Assembly: GCF_025698545.1 (NCBI RefSeq)
Contig: NC_068565.1
Coordinates: forward strand, 4,774,001 to 4,838,000
Direction: 5' to 3'
DNA length: 64,000 nucleotides
Source of the DNA: Gossypium raimondii
Lineage: Eukaryota; Streptophyta; Magnoliopsida; Malvales; Malvaceae
The notes under the pieces are model-generated. The model did no database searches. It saw only the letters and a program-made list of their open reading frames with translations, and was not told where the DNA came from. A program made the translations under genes and the position numbers. The stretch's first letter is position 1, and every line of letters starts with the position of its first letter. Shown here one piece after another: positions 56,901 through 64,000 of the stretch.

Positions 56901-57035
56901 GTAGGGCATATACCAGGTTTAGAACAAACTGCTGACATACTAATTAAGCCACTATCGATAGGGGCATTCACCAAGTTTCGTGATCGACTAGGTGTTGTTG
57001 TTACAAGCAGGGAAGAACTTGATAAGCATGGGGCA

Positions 57036-57207
57036 TGTTAGGAATAATAATAGTTAGTAGTTAGTAGTTGGTGACGGTTAGGAGAGTTAAGCTTTTCTGT
57101 TACAGTTGGTTAGGTGAGCTTATTAAATACATGCAGTTGTATTCATGCAAAGCACGTTGAAATGAAAGTAACTCAGTTTATTCATTTGAGTATCTAGTAT
57201 CTTGACA
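57036..57207 (+). repeat. 3' LTR of the Copia element
   Basis: 172 bp, same as the 5' LTR except for a few substitutions and one extra 4-bp TAGT-type unit near its start; ends TATCTTGACA before the ATATG target duplicate. Confidence 0.92.
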
Positions 57208-57212
57208 ATATG

Positions 57213-58028
57213 TAACCAAATTAAGTTTTAATTAGATATTGATCATTGCTAAGTCTATATTAGTAGAGGAGGTTCATTGGTCGGCCTGGTTTAGGCAAAT
57301 TTTATATTTGTTTAAGTTTGGTTTAACTTGAAATATATGTCTAAAATTTTACCAAAGAAAATATTATTTTATTATAAAATAAAATTTGGTAGTCAAACGA
57401 AAATGTTTCTATAACATTTTGTAATGAGATATAGTTTATGTTGTGTTTGTTACATTCAAAACAAATTTCTAAGTATGATTTCGAAAAATTTGTTAAACAA
57501 TGAAAAATATTTTATTTTAAGTAAAAACACAAATAAAATTAATTGCAATCATAGAGGAAAAATAAATAAATGTAAAATATAAAATTATAGGATAAATATG
57601 CAATAAATCATTGTACTCTTTTCACATTTAAAATTTAGTACTTATACTTTTAATTCTAGGAATTCAAGCTCTCTAGTTTTTAAATTTTGAACTTAGATCC
57701 AATTGTCTATCTGCTAAAATTATTCATTAAATTTAAGTTTATTACAAATTTTTAGTTACATGTTTATTGAATAATTATTTTTAATTCAAAATATCGCACC
57801 AATAAACTTAACAAACTATTTAATCATATTAATAATTTAACTTAAATTTTAAAATTTTAAAAATAAAAATAAAAATTAAATTCTAAATTCTAAATTGCAA
57901 ATGAACATTACATTGTAAATTTGTAACCCAAGTTATACTCTTGATAAACAATTAAAAACTTTTTTTACCCTCTAAAATTAAATAAAGAAAAACCTCTCTT
58001 TTATTGAAAGAAAGAAAAGGGGCTGAAG
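57213..58028. other. Gene-free stretch upstream of the TXNL4B gene
   Basis: AT-rich. A weak motif TCATTGTACTCTTTTCACATTTAAAATTTAGTACTTATAC-type near 57610-57655 resembles common dispersed plant MITE arms, but no second arm was established. Confidence 0.4.
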
Positions 58029-59630
58029 ATGAGTTACCTCTTACCGACATTGACGAGGAAGAAAGAAGTAGACACGATCATCCGAGACACCATCGACAAG
58101 GTCCTCGTCCTCCGATTCGGCCGTGCCGACGACGCCGTCTGTCTTCAGTTAGACGACATCCTTGCCAAGACAGCGCGCGAGGTTTCCAAATTCGCCACGG
58201 TAGCTTTAGTTGACGTTGATTCCGATGATGTTCAGGTTTACGTCAAGTATTTCGATATCACCTTGATTCCTTCGACTATTTTCTTCTTCAATGCTCATCA
58301 TATGAAGATGGATTCTGGGTATTTAATTTTTATCCTTATTTCTTCGTTTTCAATTTTAATTTAATTCGGTTAAATGAATTGAATTCTGTTGTTACTTTGC
58401 TGCTTATTTGCTTTTTCTTAAGTTGCCGACCCGACAAAGCATGATTAGTGAATTATGTTTATGGCTTTAATTATGTTTGGAATTGGGGTTTTATGAATTG
58501 TATCGATTTCTCTTGTTTTCAAACAGAAAGAAAAATTTGTCTCTGCAATAAATTATAAGTATTTAGAGACTTCAGTTTGGGTATTAGGGTTCTTCTGCAA
58601 TTGGGTTAATGTTGTTTTATTGTGATTCAGGACCGCGGATCACACAAAATGGGTGGGAGCATTTCATGAAAAGCAAGACTTCATAGATGTTGTAGAGGTA
58701 TGCTGTATTTGGTGCCTTAACAATTTCATGATCTATCAATCTCATTAGTCATTACATTGTGAGTGACGTAGTTTATTCATGTAAACATTGTTGTTTTCAC
58801 TTTCTATTTTACCAATTTGCTAATCGGAGTTGACACTACTCGTAATTCATCCCTCACGGGGCAATGGCTGGAATGAACAATAGCTATTGGAAGAGTGACA
58901 TATCTTGGTCTAGGAAGAATGGGACATGGTTGAAGCCCTTGTGACCCAGAGTTGTGTCCTTGTCCAACATGGACATGCTTTTGTATGTACTAGACTCGGC
59001 CGGATATGGCAAAAAAAACACTAATTCTTTAGTTGGACACTGTGATAAGACTACTTTTTTCCAGAACAGAGCCAAGAGAAAAAAAAAATAAAGACGACGT
59101 TGAAACAGTGGTGGCTGGCTGGAGAAGGTGAAGAAAAAGACCTCCCATGCCATGCTGGTATTAAGAAAAAGTAATAATAAGAGATCTCCCATGCCATATC
59201 TCTGCGATGTTGTTCCTTAACTTTTTTTCAAAGATACGGAATTGCCATGTCTGTGTCCGTGCTTCTTAAGTCTTGGTTGTAAGCTTGAGAAGTTAGGCCG
59301 AATTTTCCTGTTAGTAGTTCCAAGTATGATCTTCTCTTTGTCAAACTGTCTTCTTTGTGGTTTGTGCTAAGCAATTGTTCCCTCATGGTAGATTTCATGG
59401 ATAGACATTTCCTGTAAAAGTAATAATATTGGTAATGAATTCTGTATTTCTGATACATACCCTTGTGACTTCTACGTTGATATTGACATATCAGCTTTGA
59501 GCTAGCTAATCTTTTGACTTTGACCTTGCAGGCAATATTTAGGGGAGCCATGAAAGGCAAGTTGATTGTTAATTGCCCTCTACCCCCAGAACGAATACCA
59601 AAGTATCAATTGCTATACAAGGATGTATGA
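58029..59630 (+). CDS. Thioredoxin-like U5 snRNP-type splicing protein, TXNL4B/DIM2 class, three exons
   Basis: Exons: 58029-58318, 58631-58697 and 59532-59630 with GT-AG introns and matching phases, giving 151 residues. The sequence runs MSYLLPTLTRKKEVD, VLVLRFGRADDAVCLQLDDIL, VDVDSDDVQVYVKYFDI, PSTIFFFNAHHMKMDSG, TKWVGAFHEKQDFIDVVE, RGAMKGKLIV and IPKYQLLYKDV. This is the Dim1 fold (thioredoxin-like without a CxxC redox pair). The RFGRxDDxVCLQLDDIL and IPKYxLLYxD forms mark it as TXNL4B rather than TXNL4A/DIM1 (which ends STKYRY). TXNL4B interacts with PRP6-type tri-snRNP factors and is needed for pre-mRNA splicing (knowledge from animals; one plant homologue is known). Nuclear location inferred. 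The gene appears complete. Confidence 0.93.
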
Positions 59631-60446
59631 CTTTTGGGGGTCTTCACCTGGATCATTTGAAACTTTGGAGTGTATTTTCGGCTCGGCTGATGAATGATTT
59701 CAGTTCAAATGAGGGAATGAAACATTGTGCTCCATCCAGAGAGAAAGGTATCAAATATCAATTGAAAGAAAGTCTTAAGGTCATAGGCAGTCAGGTTTTG
59801 ATCAATGTACAAAAACCATTAGGTGTCTGAACATTTTTCTATATGAATGATTGAAAAGGTAGTTGAAGTTATATTAAAAATATGTGATTGACTTATGATG
59901 TATGACGAATTGAAGATTTTGTAAAGCTCCATCTTATACTGAGAATTTTGGTTTATATTCAGCATATTCAGTATGTCATTCATATCTGGAAACTCGTATT
60001 GCAAATCACTTTCTTTTGAGTTAGAATTTTTTGATAATCTCGTATTTGATCTGAATGACTCGTATGACTCCATTTTTCAACTCCAGCCTAACTTAAATTG
60101 GAGTTCATTTGAATTCAATTGGATTATTCTTTAAAAAATTTAAAATATTAGTATTATATCGATGTTAATTTAGGCATTAAATGTCAACTCGGATTTAATT
60201 TGAATTATATTTAAAACATGTAAAATAAACACGAATGTACATTTGCATCACTTTGTTTTTTCATGTTAGATCCAAATTATGAATGCAACATCATATCTAA
60301 ACTGATGGTTAAGTTGAAAAAATGACTTGATTGGCACAATATTAATACTTGGAAGACTTAATTAAAATATTATACAATTTAGATAGCAATATAAAACTTA
60401 AGTCATAATTTGAGGACATCTGGTGGAGTTAACCCAATACAACTAA
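59631..60446. other. Gene-free stretch, 3' flank of TXNL4B
   Basis: Probable 3' UTR to about 59840, then AT-rich sequence. Open frames at 59573 and 59819 (minus) look like shadows or chance. Confidence 0.45.
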
Positions 60447-61164
60447 GGATAAACTATACTGGTAGTCACTTAACTATTAGTAAATTATTTTGGTCACCTA
60501 ATTATAAAAATTTAGAACCTATTCACCTTTTTCTTTCTTGGTCATCCAGCTATTCAAAATTTCTTTTTAGTTCCCAGCTATTAAATTACTAACAAAAGAT
60601 AATTTGGCAACTTTTAAAAGTTACATAATAACAACATTAACCCTAACATCTATACATTGTGTCAATTTAGACTTGATTCTAAAACATTAACCCTGAACAT
60701 TTACACATTATGCAATTTGGCCTTTCTTTTGCAGTTCTACTTTTTTCATGATTGAGGATTAATTTTAAAAGAATTAGAAAATATGAAAAATATTACATTG
60801 GATTTTGAGTGTTTCTATTTTTGGTATATTTCTAATCAAATTTAGTGGATAATTTTTTTGACTTTTTAGGTGAAAGGGCTATAAAGAAAAGCAAAATTGA
60901 AAAAAAGAGGACCAAATTACACAATGTGTTAACATTGAGAGTTAAATTTTTTAGAATCAAGACTAAATTGACACAATGTATAAATGTTGAGGGTTAAAGT
61001 TACTATTATGCCAATTTTAGAAGCTACCACATCATACTCTCGTCAGGCTAGTGACTAGAAAAGAAAAATATAGAATAATTGAGTGACCATTTTGTACTTT
61101 TAATAATTCAGTGACCAAAAAAGAAATTTATCAATAGTTGGATGACTACAAGTGTAGTTTACCC
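60447..61164. mobile_element. Mutator-like MITE, 718 bp, close to the APC6 promoter
   Basis: It starts GGATAAACTATACTGGTAGTC and ends GATGACTACAAGTGTAGTTTACCC (inverted), the same terminal family as 37481-37752. Both halves carry paired motifs (GACACAATGTATAAATGTT against ACATTGTGTCAATTTAGAC). Flanks TACAACTAA and TTGAATTAA match at 6 of 9, so old. It ends about 235 bp upstream of the APC6 ATG. Confidence 0.65.
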
Positions 61165-61399
61165 TTGAATTAATTTATATGATCCGCTTGGTCTAAAAAT
61201 AATTAATTGATCCAAGCCAGCACCTAGACCGGGCTCAACCGTCATTTGGGCCAACAAAAACGTGGAAATGTTTCAACAACAAAATCCAAACTCCCGCTCA
61301 TTTCCTCCCTCTTTTTTTCCACTCCATCTCTGACTCTGGGAAAACCCTTTCAAAAATTTCCTGGGAAAAAGAAAAGAACCCACCATTTTCATTGGAGAC

Positions 61400-63911
61400 A
61401 TGAGAGAAGAAGAAATAGAGAGACTTCGCGGCGTAGTTCGAGACTGCGTTAGCAAGCATCTTTATTCATCCGCCATTTTTTTCGCCGACAAAGTCGCCGC
61501 TATTACCAATGACCCCGCCGATATCTACATGCAAGCTCAAGCTCTCTTCCTCGGTCGCCATTTCCGTCGTGCTTATCATCTCCTTAATGCCTCTAAAATC
61601 GTCTTCCGCGATCTCCGTTTCCGCTATCTCGCTGCCAAGTGCCTCGTAAACTCATTTCACAATTACCCTAAAAGACTTGTTCTTTTTTTTTTCCTCCCTA
61701 ATTAACATTATTCTCTTCCATGTTTAGGTTTTCCTTGAATTATTTTTTGATGATGAATATCACTGTCTGATTTCCGTAATACAAATTTCTTCTTTTGATT
61801 ATTTTTTGTTGATTTACGGTTTAGAGATTTCCGGAAAAAAAGTAATTTTTTTGGTTGATTGAGGGTTTAGGTTGTACTGTAGGGTTTTAGTTGAAGGTGT
61901 TTTTTCTAATAATATTTTTGGATTGGATTGATTTGATCAGGAGGAGCTCAAGGAGTGGGACCAGTGTCTTTTCATGTTAGGAGATGAGAAGCTTGATGAA
62001 CACGGGGACGCTTATGAAACAAAGGATAATAGTGATATGTACTTGGACAAAGATGGGGAAGATCGTGAAATGAATGTAAAGATCTTAATTTATTGCCTTT
62101 TTTCGTTGTTACGATTCTGTCTTCTTTTCTAGTGGGTTGTTCGGGAGTCCTGAAAAATCATTTGGGCTGGGATGGAATTGGTTATATTCCTTTCTAGTAT
62201 TTTAGTTTTATGGTATTGATTATAACCTCTATAAATAGTTAGCGAATTTTCTCTTTGCATAAAGTGTTAATTGGAGGAACATGACTCATACATTTTCTGA
62301 CAGATATCTTCAGCCATATGCTTTTTAAGAGGAAAGGCGTATGAAGCTTTAGAAAATCGTGCTCAGGCTCGACTATGGTATGTACATGTAAATGCATTCA
62401 AGCATCCTGAGCTAAATTGTTTTCTTTTTTCATGAGCGGTTAGTGCTCATTTCATTAAGGAAAATAAAAGGATTGAAGGCTCATGTCTTGTTTTCCTTTA
62501 CCTATACAAGTTATGGATTTTGTGATAGCAGTTTCCTGATAATTAACTGAAAGAGTAAAGGATGCATGATATGCATCTAGTACATGGTATAACTCTTATA
62601 TCTATGTAAAGAATCTTAATTAGATTACATACCCCAAAAATTTTAAATTGAAGTTACAGCCTGTGATTTGGATTGGTAACTAATAACTTGAGGCAATTGC
62701 TGTGTTTGCAACATAGACACCCTGATTTTGTGCATTTGAGATTCCTTGGATAGGTTTTATGCACCCTTGAAGGCATAAGAATAGGTGGTAAAAGAAAATT
62801 TTTAGACCTGGAACCTTTTTATAGATAGATAATGATGTCTTGTAGATTTGCTGCTAAATAAAGAGTTAATCCTTATTTTGGAGTTTGGGCTTCTTGCTTC
62901 TTGGTTTAGTTCTCTTTTCTACTGTTATAATGGTGGTTTTAATATTCTTATGCGTCAATTTTTTTCTGCTATTGTAATAGACAGAGCTATATTTTTAGAA
63001 TTTCTTTCTGGCCAAACTCTTGCTCTCTTTCTTTAAGTACCCTTGTTTCTTTATAGGGATCTTAGTTTTTTCTTCTCCTGGTTTTGTTGAAAAGAATGTC
63101 TATATTGGTTGAAAATGCTTATAGGTTATCTACTTGATTGTGTTTTTTTTAGGTACAAAGCTGCTATCAAAGCTGATCCTTTATGTTATGAGGTACTTAT
63201 GTGATATTATGCTCACTGTCATAGCTGTTTCATTCTTGATGATTTATTTCATGATCGTATTTTCTGCAACTCTTCAGGCTTTGGAGTGTCTAGTTGAAAA
63301 TCACATGCTTACGTGTGAGGAAGGTAAGGTTCAACAACTTTTTTTTTTTTGGTTCCCTTCCGGTCATTATTACATCGAATAGATGCTTGAAGTTTGCTAC
63401 TCTCAATTCTCAAAACTTTGGTTTTCTGATTTTCATTTTTGTTGGACTCTTATGCATTGTTCAGCATAAATGTTTTCATGGTTTAGAAAAAGCAACAATT
63501 TTCAACTTTTGTTTTTTCTTTTGCTACTGGATTACAGAAACCAGTCTACTTTCATCTTTACAATTTGGTCCTGAAGATGGATGGCTCTCTTCTTTCTATT
63601 CTTGCTTGATCAAAAAGGTGATATGCAGCCTGAATTATCTCTGCTTGGAATATAAGCATTTCAGATTCCCTTTGCTACTTGTTCATTTTCTTTGGTCTAT
63701 CTTATGCCAACTCTTTTTCTTAAATGCAGTATGACAAGGAAAATGTTGTAGAAGCGAAATTTAAAGAGCTTGAAAAGGAAAGTTCTAAAACTGACCTTTC
63801 TAGCCAATCCTTGATGTGTACTTTGAAAGACAACACTGATCTTTTGGCATGTAAAGCTGAATACTACCATCAATGCGGAGAATATCAAAAATGCTTTGAA
63901 CTAACTTCTAC
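61400..63911 (+). CDS. APC6: Anaphase-promoting complex subunit 6 (APC6/CDC16), 5' part, first seven exons
   Basis: Exons: 61400-61645, 61941-62075, 62304-62377, 63153-63192, 63278-63323, 63538-63617 and 63730-63911. All have GT-AG introns, phases agree, and the last donor is at 63912. The 267 codons seen are about half of the roughly 540-residue family length; the gene continues beyond the window. The sequence matches plant APC6 nearly word for word: MREEEIERLRGVVRDCVSK, ADIYMQAQALFLGRHFRRAYHLL, EELKEWDQCLFMLGDE, ISSAICFLRGKAYEAL, YKAAIKADPLCYEALECL, GPEDGWLSSFYSCLIKKYDKE and DLLACKAEYYHQCGEYQKCFEL. These are the first TPR repeats. APC6 is a TPR scaffold subunit of the APC/C ubiquitin ligase, which destroys cyclins and securin in mitosis; the Arabidopsis gene (NOMEGA) is needed for female gametophyte development (family knowledge). 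An alternative upstream in-frame ATG is absent, supporting the start at 61400. Confidence 0.95.
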
Positions 63912-64000
63912 GTAAGTCAAAATCACACTTAACTTTATTTAACTAGTAATTTCCCTGGTCTGCTACATCTTTAGAACTTTTTATGATAAGATAGATGCAT

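Larger units (their letters stand above)
52110..57207 (+). mobile_element. Ty1/Copia LTR retrotransposon, nearly full length, broken, with a plastid DNA insert
   Basis: Flanked by the 5-bp duplication ATATG (52105-52109, 57208-57212). Short LTRs bound it (168 and 172 bp). Parts in order: primer-binding site at 52278 (initiator-Met tRNA type); gag about 52324-53400 with a CCHC knuckle (CQLCGKFGHIVQNC); protease around 53415 (DSGATNH); integrase about 54290-55100 (HNRLGH, CTACQLGK); reverse transcriptase about 55480-56230 (KWIFKLKKH, YVDDIIITG); RNase H about 56540-57020. The order PR-INT-RT-RH defines Copia. The short LTRs hint at the Ale-type lineage (inference). It is broken in several places in addition to the chloroplast insert at about 53475-53938. 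The LTRs differ by about four substitutions and one 4-bp indel (about 2.4 percent), suggesting insertion on the order of one million years ago if a usual plant rate applies. Confidence 0.92.

Noticed and set aside
58004-58213. 69-codon Arg/His-rich open frame overlapping the TXNL4B start
   Set aside because: Out-of-frame shadow of the well-supported TXNL4B exon 1.
59573-59830. 85-codon open frame after the TXNL4B last exon
   Set aside because: Starts within TXNL4B exon 3 in another frame and shows no family signature.
62848-63734. Open frames in the APC6 introns rich in Phe/Leu
   Set aside because: Translations of T-rich plant introns; real coding here is the short APC6 exons 4 to 7.

Overview
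This is plant nuclear DNA. Genes carry GT-AG introns, intergenic DNA is very AT-rich and full of LTR, LINE, SINE, CACTA, Mutator-like, hAT and Harbinger-type elements, and a piece of chloroplast DNA is present. The GCGGCG-rich CACTA subterminal repeats and the repeated GCCGCCATTGAC motif inside a fold-back element are ones I associate with cotton (Gossypium, Malvaceae). That assignment is inference; no search was possible.

Layout. 1-3063: right part of a non-autonomous CACTA transposon carrying fragments of two host genes (the exon-junction protein Y14 and cytosolic prolyl-tRNA synthetase). It sits against the reverse-transcriptase region of a decayed L1-type LINE (3064-5886). 6962-16658: tandem pair of receptor-like protein (RLP) immune-type genes. 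The first is intact except for a 1,260-bp palindromic Mutator-like element in its coding region. The second is a pseudogene with a solo LTR. 16985-17936 (minus): a sulfotransferase with one frameshift. 19408-22927 (minus): an unidentified exon remnant and a complete five-exon cofactor-independent phosphoglycerate mutase of the archaeal type. 24205-30174: a gene-free block of nested MITEs. 30856-33928: a seven-exon conserved plant gene of unknown function with a perfect 80-bp tandem duplication across its first splice donor. 34400-37030: a broken endogenous pararetrovirus fragment. 39995-41963: a four-exon APO-family organelle RNA-binding protein. 42665-43803: a DOMON/cytochrome b561 gene with one frameshift. 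46710-48083 (minus): a small two-exon gene. 50800-51325: LINE tail fragment. 52110-57207: a Copia retrotransposon with both LTRs and target duplication, interrupted by a chloroplast trnI-ycf2 segment. 58029-59630: TXNL4B/DIM2-type splicing factor, three exons. 61400-63911: first seven exons of the APC6/CDC16 gene, which runs off the window.

The genes do not form a pathway. They are ordinary dispersed plant genes: glycolysis, APC/C cell-cycle control, U5 snRNP-type splicing, organelle RNA metabolism, and immunity-type receptors. What the window mostly shows is how transposons reshape them: exon capture by CACTA, a hairpin element placed in an RLP reading frame with in-frame splice potential, nested hAT insertions with readable empty sites, and organelle DNA inside a retrotransposon.

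I found no clearly new multi-gene system. The strongest leads are the gene-capturing CACTA, the possibly intron-like fold-back element in the RLP gene, and the plastid insert in the Copia element.
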